Below, piece after piece: positions 1 to 8,130 of a stretch of 64,000 bases of DNA. Each line of letters begins with the position of its first letter. Within the stretch, counting starts at the first letter, position 1. The notes below the pieces were generated by a model. The model was not told the origin of the DNA. It searched no databases and saw nothing but the letters and a program-made list of their open reading frames with translations. Both the position numbers and the translations under genes were made by a program. The DNA is from Merdicola sp963557785 (lineage in GTDB: Bacteria; Bacillota; Clostridia; TANB77; CAG-508): positions 37,895-101,894 of the forward strand of contig CAUWBF010000006.1 of NCBI GenBank assembly GCA_963557785.1. Reading direction: 5' to 3'.

Positions 1-1
1 A

Positions 2-541
2 ATGTCAAGAATAGGAAACGCACCTGTTACAGTTCCAGAAAACGTAGAAATTAAATTAGATGGACAAAAAATTACTGTAAAAGGGCCTAAAGGAACATTA
101 GAGAGAGAAATTCATAAAAATATGACAGTAACTATAGATAATAATGTTATCAAAGTTACAAGAATAGATGATGAACCATTCAATAGAAGTTTACATGGTT
201 TAACAAGAACTTTAATAAAAAATATGATTGAAGGAGTAACTAACGAATTTTCAAGAGAATTACAAATAAATGGTGTTGGATACAGAGTACAAAAACAAGG
301 AAATAACTTAAACTTAGTATTAGGATATTCACATCCAGTAATTTTCGAAGCTCCTCAAGGAATTACTTTCGACGTTCCAAACCCAAATACAATAATTGTA
401 AGAGGAATAGATAAAGAATTAGTTGGTCAAACAGCAGCTGTTATAAGAACAAAGAGACCACCTGAAGTATATAGAGGAAAAGGAATTAAATACGCTGAAG
501 AAGTAATCAGACGTAAAGAAGGTAAAGCAGGTAAAAAATAA
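2..541 (+). CDS. rplF: 50S ribosomal protein L6
   Basis: Complete 179-residue L6, a large-subunit protein that binds 23S rRNA near the sarcin-ricin loop. The N-terminus MSRIGNAPV and the C-terminal GKGIKYAEEVIRRKEGK segment are typical of the family, and the length matches. The ATG is the second base of the window, so its ribosome binding site lies outside. It is the first gene seen of the spc part of the ribosomal operon and is followed 43 bp later by rplR, the usual order. Confidence 0.97.
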   Translation: MSRIGNAPVTVPENVEIKLDGQKITVKGPKGTLEREIHKNMTVTIDNNVIKVTRIDDEPFNRSLHGLTRTLIKNMIEGVTNEFSRELQINGVGYRVQKQGNNLNLVLGYSHPVIFEAPQGITFDVPNPNTIIVRGIDKELVGQTAAVIRTKRPPEVYRGKGIKYAEEVIRRKEGKAGKK

Positions 542-584
542 AATTAAATAAAATGTAAATTAATTTTAGAAAGGAGAGAGACAG

Positions 585-944
585 TTGATTACAAAAACTA
601 ATAGAAAATTAGAAAGAACAAGAAGACATATACGTGTTCGTAGAAAAATCAGTGGTACTGCAGAACGTCCAAGATTATGTGTATACAGAAGCAATAGTAA
701 TATATATGCACAAATTATAGACGACGTTTCAGGAAAAACTTTAGTATCTGCTTCAACTTTAGATAAAGAAGTAAAAACAAAATATTCTAATAAAGAAGCT
801 GCTAAAGAAGTAGGAATGTTAATAGCTAAAAGAGCTCAAGAAAAGAACATAAAAATAGTAGTTTATGATAGAGGTGGATATGTATACCACGGAGTTATAA
901 AAGAATTAGCTGAAGCTGCAAGAGAAGGCGGATTAGAATTTTAA
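585..944 (+). CDS. rplR: 50S ribosomal protein L18
   Basis: 119-residue L18, which binds 5S rRNA in the central protuberance. The basic N-terminus (KLERTRRHIRVRRKISG), the RPRLCVYRSN segment and the C-terminal YDRGGYVYHGVIKELAEAAREGG are diagnostic. The start is TTG at 585, placed by an AAAGGAGAGAG ribosome binding site just upstream; no ATG fits the conserved N-terminus. It sits between rplF and rpsE as in nearly all Firmicutes. Confidence 0.97.
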   Translation: MITKTNRKLERTRRHIRVRRKISGTAERPRLCVYRSNSNIYAQIIDDVSGKTLVSASTLDKEVKTKYSNKEAAKEVGMLIAKRAQEKNIKIVVYDRGGYVYHGVIKELAEAAREGGLEF

Positions 945-964
945 AAAAGGAGGAAAAAAGACTG

Positions 965-1456
965 ATGCAAGAAGAAAATACAGTTGAATTAAAAGAAAAA
1001 GTAGTTGCTATAAACAGAGTTGCTAAAGTTGTAAAAGGTGGTAGAACTTTTAGATTTAGTGCATTAGTAGTTGTTGGTGACGAAAACGGACACATTGGTG
1101 TTGGTAATGGTAAAGCTTCAGAAGTTCCAGATGCTATCAAAAAAGCTATTGAAGAAGCTAAAAAGAACTTAGTAGAAGTTCCAATTGTTGGAACAACTAT
1201 ACCACATGAATTCATCGGAAAATTCGGAAGTGCTAACGTAATGTTAAAACCAGCTGCAGAAGGATCTGGAGTTATAGCAGGAGGAAGCGTAAGACCTGTT
1301 CTAGAACTTGCTGGATATAAAGACATAAAAACAAAAGTTATTGGAACAAACAATCCAAGAAACGTAGTTTATGCAACAATAAACGGATTAAAGAACATGA
1401 AAACTATCGAACAAATAGCTAAAAAAAGAGGAAAAAAAGTTAGCGAAATATTATAA
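965..1456 (+). CDS. rpsE: 30S ribosomal protein S5
   Basis: 163-residue S5 with the double-stranded-RNA-binding-like N-terminal domain (VVAINRVAKVVKGGRTFRFSALVVVGD) and the C-terminal domain (GSGVIAGGSVRPVLELAG, GTNNPRNVV). S5 works in decoding fidelity and in the mRNA entry channel. An AAAAGGAGG site precedes the ATG. In most Firmicutes rpmD (L30) follows immediately; here there are only about 80 non-coding bases before rplO. Confidence 0.97.
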   Translation: MQEENTVELKEKVVAINRVAKVVKGGRTFRFSALVVVGDENGHIGVGNGKASEVPDAIKKAIEEAKKNLVEVPIVGTTIPHEFIGKFGSANVMLKPAAEGSGVIAGGSVRPVLELAGYKDIKTKVIGTNNPRNVVYATINGLKNMKTIEQIAKKRGKKVSEIL

Positions 1457-1536
1457 AATAAATATATAAATAATATAGAAAATTTTATAAAGTTATGATA
1501 GTATGTAAACAAAAAACGAGGAGGTGCAAAACTAAG

Positions 1537-1971
1537 ATGCAATTAGGTGAATTAAAACCAGCAGTTAAAAATACTACTAGAACTAGAGTAGGACGTGGAA
1601 TAGGATCAGGCCTTGGAAAAACTTCTGGAAAAGGACATAAAGGACAAAAAGCAAGATCAGGCGGAGGAGTTAGAAGAGGATTTGAAGGTGGTCAAACACC
1701 ATTATATAGAAGATTACCAAAAAGAGGATTTACTAATATTCATGCTAAGAACTATACAGAAGTAACTTTAACAATGTTAAATAAGAGTGAAGCTACAGAA
1801 GTATCTGCTGAAACATTATTAGCAGAAGGAATAATCGGAAAAATAAATGACGGAATAGTTGTTATTGCTACAGGTAGCTTAGATAAAAAACTAACTGTTA
1901 AAGCTAAGAGATTTACTAAAGCAGCTGCTGAAAAAATAGAAGCAGCAGGAGGAAAGATTGAGGTGATTTAG
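1537..1971 (+). CDS. rplO: 50S ribosomal protein L15
   Basis: 144-residue L15 (MQLGELKPAVKNTTR...), with the conserved glycine-rich RVGRGIGSGLGKTSGKGHKGQKARSGG-type N-terminal tail that threads through 23S rRNA. The open frame extends upstream to 1495, but the extra 14 residues are not L15-like and the GAGGAGGTG site at 1519-1525 places translation at the ATG at 1537. The stop codon directly abuts the TTG start of secY, so the two are probably translationally coupled. Confidence 0.95.
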   Translation: MQLGELKPAVKNTTRTRVGRGIGSGLGKTSGKGHKGQKARSGGGVRRGFEGGQTPLYRRLPKRGFTNIHAKNYTEVTLTMLNKSEATEVSAETLLAEGIIGKINDGIVVIATGSLDKKLTVKAKRFTKAAAEKIEAAGGKIEVI

Positions 1972-3297
1972 TTGTTTAAAACTATAAAAAATGCATTAAA
2001 GACACCAGAAGTTAGAAAGAGATTATTATATACACTATTATTAATAGTTGTATTTAGATTTGGATGTTTTATTACAGTACCTGGGGTGGATATTTTAAAA
2101 TTAAACCAAGCTATGGGTGAAGCATCTGGATTATCAGGACTTATAGATATTATATCTGGAGGAGCTTTTTCTAGATTTTCTATATTTGCAATGACAATAA
2201 CACCATATATTACTTCTTCAATTGTTATGCAATTATTAACAATGATTATACCTTCTTTAGAGAGATTAGCAAAAGAGGGTGGAGAAGTAGGAAGACAAAA
2301 AATGAGTAGATATACAAAAATATTAACTGTAGTACTAGCTTTAATAGAAGCTACAGGTTTATATCTATCATACAAAGATCAAATATTTATTAATTCAGAA
2401 CTATTAACAGGAATAGTTGTTATAGCGGGATTAGTAGCAGGAACAGCATTATTAATGTGGCTTGGTGAACAAATCACAGATAAAGGTATTGGAAATGGTA
2501 TATCAATGATTATATTTGTTGGTATAGTATCAAAACTTCCAACTACCGTAAAAACAATAGTATCTTTAATAGCACCAAATTCTGTATTTAGTACTACAGG
2601 ATTATTACAAGCTATAGGAATAGCAATTGGTGCATTAATACTTGTATCTGGAGTTGTATTTGTACAACAAGCAGAAAGAAGAATACCAGTTCAATATGCG
2701 AAAAAAGTAGTGGGAAGAAAGATGGTAGGAGCACAAAATACACATATACCATTAAAATTAGCAATGGCAGGTGTAATGCCTATAATATTCGCTTCATCAT
2801 TTATGACATTCCCAGCAATAATAATTCAAATGTTTGATCAAGATATTGCAAAACATACAGGATTTTGGAATGTTATTTATAACTTTTCATATGCCACATC
2901 AACAACAAACGTTGATTTAGGTTACTCAATAGCAAATGCTATTGTATACTTATTACTTATTGTTGGATTTACATTTTTCTATACATATGCAACATTTAAT
3001 CCAGCAGAAGTTTCAAGCAATATAAAGAAAAATGGTGGTTTCATACCAGGAATAAGAGCTGGAAAACCTACAACAGATTATTTATCATCTGTTATAACTA
3101 AACTTACATGGTTTGGAGGACTTTTCCTTGCATTAATAGCTATTATACCAATGTTTATGAGATTTTTACCATCAACTTTAAGTAGTTTTGCTTTTGGAGG
3201 AACATCTATACTTATAGTAGTTGGTGTTGCACTAGAAACAGTACAACAACTAGAATCACAATTAGTAATGAGACATTACAAGGGATTCTTAGAATAA
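1972..3297 (+). CDS. secY: Protein translocase subunit SecY
   Basis: 441-residue SecY, the channel-forming subunit of the general secretion translocon in the cytoplasmic membrane. About ten hydrophobic segments are visible, as are the plug region (GLSGLIDIISGGAFSRFSIFAMTITPYITSSIVMQL) and the cytoplasmic ERRIPVQYAKK loop. Starts with TTG directly after the rplO stop, with a GAGGTGAT site inside the end of rplO. secG (25976) and secDF-like genes (14434, 15826) lie elsewhere in the window; secE is not seen. Confidence 0.97.
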   Translation: MFKTIKNALKTPEVRKRLLYTLLLIVVFRFGCFITVPGVDILKLNQAMGEASGLSGLIDIISGGAFSRFSIFAMTITPYITSSIVMQLLTMIIPSLERLAKEGGEVGRQKMSRYTKILTVVLALIEATGLYLSYKDQIFINSELLTGIVVIAGLVAGTALLMWLGEQITDKGIGNGISMIIFVGIVSKLPTTVKTIVSLIAPNSVFSTTGLLQAIGIAIGALILVSGVVFVQQAERRIPVQYAKKVVGRKMVGAQNTHIPLKLAMAGVMPIIFASSFMTFPAIIIQMFDQDIAKHTGFWNVIYNFSYATSTTNVDLGYSIANAIVYLLLIVGFTFFYTYATFNPAEVSSNIKKNGGFIPGIRAGKPTTDYLSSVITKLTWFGGLFLALIAIIPMFMRFLPSTLSSFAFGGTSILIVVGVALETVQQLESQLVMRHYKGFLE

Positions 3298-3300
3298 ATA

Positions 3301-3429
3301 AAACATATTTAGGGGTGCGACTTTAAGTCGTACCCTATAACGTGTTTATAAAAACTATTTTGATTCATATAGTTTTTTAAAAATATATTATGATATCTAA
3401 TATATTTTTAAAAGATTAGTATTAATCTT
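3301..3429 (+). other. Structured intergenic RNA between secY and adk
   Basis: The secY-adk gap holds four consecutive potential hairpins: GGGTGCGAC/GTCGTACCC (3313-3335, one G-U), flanked by AAACAT/GTGTTT; AAAACTAT/ATAGTTTT (3351-3376); a perfect 14-bp TTAAAAATATATTA/TAATATATTTTTAA (3377-3411); and AAAGATTA/TAATCTTT (about 3412-3430) just before the adk ribosome binding site. None has a clean terminal U-run. It may be an attenuator, processing site or leader RNA for the distal half of the operon. No known RNA family recognised. Confidence 0.4.
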
Positions 3430-3455
3430 TGATTTTATTTTGAGGAGTGAATATT

Positions 3456-4133
3456 ATGAATATTATAATGTTAGGCGCACAAGGTACAGGAAAAGGTACT
3501 TTAGCAGGATTTTTAGTTGAAAAGTTAGGAATTCCACAAATATCAACAGGAGATATTTTTAGAAAAAATATTAAAGAACAAACAGAATTAGGAATAGAAG
3601 CTAACAAATATATTGCAAAAGGAATGTTAGTACCAGATGAAATCACAGTACCTATGGTGGAAAATAGATTAGCACAAGATGATGCAAAAAATGGAGCTAT
3701 TTTAGATGGTTTTCCAAGAACAAAAGCTCAAGCAGAAAAACTTGATGAAATATTAGCTAAAAAAGGTAAAAAGATAGATTTAGTAATAAATCTAGTTACA
3801 CCTAGAGAAGAAATTATTACAAGAATAACAAATAGAAGAGTATGTTCAAACCAAGAATGTAAAGCAACATATAATTTAACCATGCATCCACCAGTAAAAG
3901 AAGGAATATGTGATAAATGTGGTGCATCTTTAATTCAGAGAGAGGATGATAGTGACGAACAATCTATCAAAAATAGATTAGATATATATGATAGAGAAAC
4001 AAGTCCATTAGTAGAATATTATACAAATAAAGGAATAGTTTCTACACAAGAAATCAGCGAAAGAATTAACAGATATGCTAAAGAAGCATCAGAAGATGTG
4101 TTAAAATATATAGAAGAAAATAATATAAAATAA
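3456..4133 (+). CDS. adk: Adenylate kinase
   Basis: Converts ATP + AMP to 2 ADP. The P-loop is GAQGTGKGT near the N-terminus (the usual proline-glycine is changed to glutamine-glycine); STGDIFR and LDGFPRT, which bind AMP, follow. The LID domain carries four cysteines (CSNQEC and CDKC), the zinc-binding type usual in Gram-positives. I chose ATG 3456 over the GTG at 3447 because TGAGGAG overlaps that GTG. Its position after secY is the standard spc-operon location. 225 residues, normal length. Confidence 0.96.
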   Translation: MNIIMLGAQGTGKGTLAGFLVEKLGIPQISTGDIFRKNIKEQTELGIEANKYIAKGMLVPDEITVPMVENRLAQDDAKNGAILDGFPRTKAQAEKLDEILAKKGKKIDLVINLVTPREEIITRITNRRVCSNQECKATYNLTMHPPVKEGICDKCGASLIQREDDSDEQSIKNRLDIYDRETSPLVEYYTNKGIVSTQEISERINRYAKEASEDVLKYIEENNIK

Positions 4134-4158
4134 AAGATTTAATAAGGAGATTTTTAAA

Positions 4159-4929
4159 TTGATATATATAAAATCAAAGAAAGAAATTGAATTAATGGAA
4201 GAAGCTTGTAGAGTTGCAGCATTAGCACAAAAAGCAGTAGAAGAGGCAATAAGGCCAGGAATATCAACACTTGAATTAGATAGAATAGCTGAAGAAACAA
4301 TGAGAAGAAATGGAGCAATACCGGCAGAAAAAGGATATCCAAGTGGAATTAAAGGAGTGCCAGATTTTCCAGGTAGTATATGCAGTTCAGTAAATGATGT
4401 AGTAATTCATGGAATACCATCTTCTAGAGAAATAATAAAAGATGGTGATATTGTTAGTGTAGATTTAGTTGCCTATAAAAATGGATTCAATGGTGACTGT
4501 GCAAGAACATATATGGTAGGAAATGTTGATAAAGAAACAAAAAGATTAATTGAAGTAACAACACAAGCTTTCTTTGAAGGAATAAAATATGCTAAAAAAG
4601 GTAATAGATTGGGAGATATTTGCCATGCAATAGGGGAATACGTAGAAAAAAATGGATTTTCGGTTGTAAGAGAATTCCAAGGTCATGGAATAGGTAGAGA
4701 AATGCATGAAGATCCAGGTATTCCAAACTTTGGAAAAGCAGGAAGAGGAGTAAGACTTGAACCTGGTATGACTCTAGCGATTGAACCTATGGTAATAGCT
4801 GGAAAACCAGATATTTTAGAGCTAGATGATGGCTGGGGAATTATATCAGAAGATGGTACAAATGCAGCACATTATGAAAATACAATTTTAATTACAGAAA
4901 AAGAACCAAAAATATTGACATTACTATAA
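4159..4929 (+). CDS. map: Methionine aminopeptidase, type I
   Basis: 256-residue metal-dependent peptidase that removes the initiator methionine from new proteins. The metal ligands are visible: D in DIVSVDLVAYKNGFNGDCARTY (two aspartates), H in FQGHGIGREMHEDPG, E in IEPMVI and E in HYENTILIT. Start is TTG 4159 with AAGGAG at 4144-4149. It lies in its conserved place between adk and infA. Confidence 0.96.
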   Translation: MIYIKSKKEIELMEEACRVAALAQKAVEEAIRPGISTLELDRIAEETMRRNGAIPAEKGYPSGIKGVPDFPGSICSSVNDVVIHGIPSSREIIKDGDIVSVDLVAYKNGFNGDCARTYMVGNVDKETKRLIEVTTQAFFEGIKYAKKGNRLGDICHAIGEYVEKNGFSVVREFQGHGIGREMHEDPGIPNFGKAGRGVRLEPGMTLAIEPMVIAGKPDILELDDGWGIISEDGTNAAHYENTILITEKEPKILTLL

Positions 4930-4956
4930 TTTTGTTATATACTATATAAGCTAATT

Positions 4957-4983
4957 GTAGATTTTGGTAAACCAATAATCTAC
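4957..4983 (+). other. Hairpin upstream of infA
   Basis: GTAGATTTTGG pairs with CCAATAATCTAC (one bulged base, loop TAAA), an 11-bp stem ending about 12 bases before the infA ribosome binding site. An alternative ATTTTGGTA/TACCAAAAT pairing overlaps it. There is no U-run, so it is not an obvious terminator; it may tune translation of infA or be a processing site. Confidence 0.4.
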
Positions 4984-5008
4984 CAAAAATATTCGGGAGG
5001 GAATAAAA

Positions 5009-5227
5009 TTGGCAAAAGAAGATATTATTGAAGTAGAAGGTACAGTCGTAGAAACTTTACCAAATACAAATTTTAAAGTAGAACTTGAAAATGGACATCA
5101 AATACTTGCTCATATTTCAGGAAAACTAAGAATGAATTATATAAAGATTTTACCAGGTGATAAAGTAAAAGTAGAACTTTCTCCATATGATTTAACAAGA
5201 GGAAGAATTACTTGGAGAGCAAAATAA
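5009..5227 (+). CDS. infA: Translation initiation factor IF-1
   Basis: 72-residue OB-fold protein with the classic sequence (MAKEDIIEVEGTVVETLPN..., LPGDKVKVELSPYDLTRGRI). It binds the ribosomal A site during initiation. The start is TTG at 5009 with a GGGAGG site at 4995-5000. It follows map and precedes rpmJ, the expected order. Confidence 0.97.
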   Translation: MAKEDIIEVEGTVVETLPNTNFKVELENGHQILAHISGKLRMNYIKILPGDKVKVELSPYDLTRGRITWRAK

Positions 5228-5278
5228 TTATCTAGTAAATTATATATATGATTAAAAATCATAGGAGGTGTAATAGAA

Positions 5279-5392
5279 ATGAAAGTAAGACCATCAGTAA
5301 AACCAATTTGCCCAAAATGCAAAGTAATAAAAAGAAAAGGTGTTATTAGAGTTATATGTGAAAACCCTAAACACAAACAAAGACAAGGATAA
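5279..5392 (+). CDS. rpmJ: 50S ribosomal protein L36
   Basis: 37-residue L36 starting MKVRPSVKPICPKCK. It is the zinc-ribbon form: Cys11, Cys14, Cys27 and His32 are all present. The ATG follows AGGAGGTG. It is between infA and rpsM, as expected. Confidence 0.96.
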   Translation: MKVRPSVKPICPKCKVIKRKGVIRVICENPKHKQRQG

Positions 5393-5410
5393 TTATATAC
5401 CTTAGTTATT

Positions 5411-5540
5411 AACACAAATTTGGTAGCGGCTGGGAAAGTATTAAACTTTCTTTATCGGATTTGTGTTTATATATATGTCTATATGAGATTAAAGGCTTCT
5501 GTAAACGGGAGAACATTTCCCTTTAAAATCTATATGGACA
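5411..5540 (+). ncRNA. Candidate structured leader RNA before rpsM
   Basis: The rpmJ-rpsM gap of almost 200 bases folds into two elements. The first is closed by AACACAAAT (5411-5419) with ATTTGTGTT (5459-5467) and contains an inner GAAAGT/ACTTTC stem and an unpaired GGTAGCGGCTGG segment. The second is a long hairpin, TGTCTATAT (5476-5484) with ATATGGACA (5532-5540), extended by GATT/AATC and AAAGG/CCTTT. The location, 5' of the alpha part of the operon, would suit a ribosomal-protein autoregulatory leader. I recognise no named family. Confidence 0.45.
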
Positions 5541-5588
5541 AACAATAAATAAACAAACAGTAAATAAAATTTGGAGGTGCTAAAATTT

Positions 5589-5960
5589 ATGGCTCGTATA
5601 TCAGGAGTAGATTTACCTAGAGAAAAAAGAGTTGAGATAGGATTAACATATATTTATGGTATAGGATTAACTACATCTCAAAAACTATTAAAAGATGCTG
5701 GAGTTAATCCAGATACTAGAGTAAAAGATTTAACAGAAGACCAAGTACAAGCAATTAGAAAAGCTATAGAATCAAATCATTTAATACTTGAAGGTGATTT
5801 AAGAAGAGAAGTTGCTTTAAATATTAAAAGATTAACAGAAATCGGATGCTATAGAGGATTAAGACATAGAAGAGGTTTACCAGTTAGAGGACAAAGAACA
5901 AAAACTAATGCTCGTACAAGAAAAGGTCCTAGAAAATTAGTAAGCAAGAGCAAAAAATAA
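5589..5960 (+). CDS. rpsM: 30S ribosomal protein S13
   Basis: 123-residue S13 (MARISGVDLPREKRVEIGLTYIYGIG), with the RNA-binding C-terminal tail GLRHRRGLPVRGQRTKTNARTRKGP. It sits in the small-subunit head and contacts the large subunit and the P-site tRNA. The reading frame is open from 5571, but GGAGGTGC at 5573-5580 sets ATG 5589 as the start. It begins the alpha-operon portion, preceded by the structured leader. Confidence 0.97.
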   Translation: MARISGVDLPREKRVEIGLTYIYGIGLTTSQKLLKDAGVNPDTRVKDLTEDQVQAIRKAIESNHLILEGDLRREVALNIKRLTEIGCYRGLRHRRGLPVRGQRTKTNARTRKGPRKLVSKSKK

Positions 5961-5981
5961 TAAAGGGAGGTAAGCTTGGAA

Positions 5982-6380
5982 ATGGCTAAAAATGTAACAA
6001 AGAAAACAACAACTAGAAGAAGAGATAGAAAAAACATTGATAAAGGAGCTGCTCATATTCATTCTAGTTTCAATAATACTATAGTTACAATAACAGACGT
6101 TAATGGAAACGTTATTTCTTGGGCAAGTGCTGGAGAATTAGGATTCAAAGGTTCTAGAAAGAGCACACCATTCGCAGCAGGTGAAGCTGCAACAACAGCA
6201 GCTAAAGTTGCTATGGAACATGGTTTAAAAACAGTAGAAGTATATGTTAAAGGACCAGGTTCAGGACGTGAAGCTGCAATAAGATCACTTCAAACAACAG
6301 GTCTAGAAATAAGCAGTATAAAAGACGTAACACCAATACCACACAATGGTTGTAGACCACCAAAAAGAAGAAGAGTATAG
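5982..6380 (+). CDS. rpsK: 30S ribosomal protein S11
   Basis: 132-residue S11, part of the platform and the Shine-Dalgarno helix surroundings. Family hallmarks: GAAHIHSSFNNTIVTITD, SAGELGFKGSRKSTPFAA, VKGPGSGREAAIRSL and the C-terminal HNGCRPPKRRRV. ATG 5982 gives the canonical MAKN start; a TTG two codons upstream (5976) lies closer to the GGGAGG site and cannot be excluded. Confidence 0.95.
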   Translation: MAKNVTKKTTTRRRDRKNIDKGAAHIHSSFNNTIVTITDVNGNVISWASAGELGFKGSRKSTPFAAGEAATTAAKVAMEHGLKTVEVYVKGPGSGREAAIRSLQTTGLEISSIKDVTPIPHNGCRPPKRRRV

Positions 6381-6454
6381 TATATATAAAATAAATTTAA
6401 ATTAAGAAGGAATTTTATTCCTGTACATATAGAAAGAAGAGGTGTAAGAGACAA

Positions 6455-7081
6455 ATGGCAAGATATAAAGATGAACAATGCCGTATATGCCGTAGAGAAG
6501 GTCAAAAGCTATTCTTAAAAGGTGCTAGATGTTATTCTGATAAGTGTAGTGTTGCTAGAAGAAACTATGGACCAGGAGATCATGGTCAAAAGAAATCTAA
6601 ACTTTCTGAATACGGTACACAATTAAGAGAAAAACAAAAAACTAAGTCATTCTATGGAGTTGGAGAAAAACAATTTAGAAAATATTTTGAAATGGCTTCA
6701 AACAAAAAAGGAATTACAGGTGAAAACCTATTACAAATATTAGAAAGCAGATTAGATAATGTAGTATATAGATTAGGATTTGGTTCTTCAAGAGCTCAAG
6801 CTAGACAACTTGTAAACCATGCACAATTTGATGTAAATGGTAAAAAAGTTGATATACCATCATACTTAGTAAAACCAGGAGATGTTATAACTGTAAGAGA
6901 AATCAAAAAAGACAATAAAACTATCAAAGAAAACATTGAAGCTAATGCTGCAAGACCAGTACCAGAATGGTTAGAAAGAAACTTCGAAAATCTAAGTGGT
7001 AAAGTTGTAAGATTAGCAACTAGAGAAGAAATAGATTTACCAGTAGAAGAGCATTTAATAGTAGAGCTTTACTCAAAATAA
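6455..7081 (+). CDS. rpsD: 30S ribosomal protein S4
   Basis: 208-residue S4, a primary 16S rRNA-binding protein. The N-terminus carries the four cysteines of the zinc-containing S4 form (CRIC, then C and C in GARCYSDKC). An S4 RNA-binding domain follows (RLDNVVYRLGFGSSRAQARQLVNHAQFDVNGKKV). Located between rpsK and rpoA as usual in Clostridia; S4 commonly represses its own operon, a possible link to the leader upstream of rpsM. Confidence 0.97.
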   Translation: MARYKDEQCRICRREGQKLFLKGARCYSDKCSVARRNYGPGDHGQKKSKLSEYGTQLREKQKTKSFYGVGEKQFRKYFEMASNKKGITGENLLQILESRLDNVVYRLGFGSSRAQARQLVNHAQFDVNGKKVDIPSYLVKPGDVITVREIKKDNKTIKENIEANAARPVPEWLERNFENLSGKVVRLATREEIDLPVEEHLIVELYSK

Positions 7082-7147
7082 TAGATGTTTTTAGAGTATT
7101 AAATATTTTAAAGTTGCTACTAATGCAACCCTATTAGGAGGTAAAAG

Positions 7148-8092
7148 ATGATAGAATTTGAAAAACCAAATATTGAATGCTTAGAAATAGATGAAACAAG
7201 AAATTATGCTAAATTTGTTTGCGAACCATTAGAAAGAGGTTATGGAGTAACAATAGGAAATTCTTTAAGAAGAATACTATTATCATCATTACCAGGTGCC
7301 GCAATAACAAGTATAAAAATAGATGGTGTTTTACATGAATTTTCTACAATACCAAATGTTGTAGAAGATGTTCCAGAACTAATTGTTAACTTAAAAGGTG
7401 TTCGTCTAAAAATGGACGGAATAGAAGAAAAAGTAATAAGAATAGATGCTGGAGAGGGTGAAGTAACAGCAGGAGATATTATAACAGATGGTACAGTAGA
7501 AGTATTAAATAAAGATTTACATATTGCTACTGTAGCAGAAGGTGGTCATTTAAAAATAGAAATGACTGTAGATAAAGGAAGAGGTTATAATACTGCTGAA
7601 AATAATAAAAAACCAAACCAAGATATATCAGTTCTTCCAATAGATTCTATATATACACCAGTTAAAAAAGTTAACTATACAGTAGAAAATACTAGAGTTG
7701 GACAAATGGTTGATTATGATAAATTAATAATAGAAGTATGGACAGATGGAAGTTTAAAACCATATGAAGCTTTAAGCTTAGCAGCTAAAGTTATGACTGG
7801 ACACTTAGAATTATTTATAGACTTATCAGAAACAACTAAAAATACTCAAGTAATGGTAGAAAAAGAAGAATCTAAGAAAGAAAAAGTATTAGAGATGTCA
7901 ATAGAAGATTTAGAATTATCAGTTCGTTCATTTAACTGTTTAAAAAGAGCTTCTATTGCAACAGTAGAAGATTTAATTAGTAAATCAGAATCAGATATGA
8001 TGAAAGTAAGAAACTTAGGAAAGAAATCATTAGATGAAGTAACAGAAAAATTACATTCATTAGGATTAGATTTTGCTCCTGAAGAAGACTAG
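7148..8092 (+). CDS. rpoA: DNA-directed RNA polymerase subunit alpha
   Basis: 314-residue alpha subunit. The N-terminal dimerisation domain has GYGVTIGNSLRRILLSSLPGAAI; the C-terminal helix-hairpin-helix domain (IEDLELSVRSFNCLKRASIATVEDLISKSESDMMKVRNLGKKSLDEV) contacts UP elements and activators. A strong TTAGGAGGT site precedes ATG 7148. A small hairpin (GTTGC/GCAAC) lies in the 66-base gap before it. Confidence 0.98.
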   Translation: MIEFEKPNIECLEIDETRNYAKFVCEPLERGYGVTIGNSLRRILLSSLPGAAITSIKIDGVLHEFSTIPNVVEDVPELIVNLKGVRLKMDGIEEKVIRIDAGEGEVTAGDIITDGTVEVLNKDLHIATVAEGGHLKIEMTVDKGRGYNTAENNKKPNQDISVLPIDSIYTPVKKVNYTVENTRVGQMVDYDKLIIEVWTDGSLKPYEALSLAAKVMTGHLELFIDLSETTKNTQVMVEKEESKKEKVLEMSIEDLELSVRSFNCLKRASIATVEDLISKSESDMMKVRNLGKKSLDEVTEKLHSLGLDFAPEED

Positions 8093-8130
8093 AGAAAGTC
8101 CATAATATAGAGAAGAAAGGTGTGAAAAAA

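Noticed and set aside
895..1353. 152-codon minus-strand frame across rpsE
   Set aside because: Antisense shadow of rpsE without start signals.
3313..3335. Simple rho-independent terminator after secY
   Set aside because: The stem is strong, but no U-run follows and adk continues the operon; kept as part of a structured intergenic region instead.
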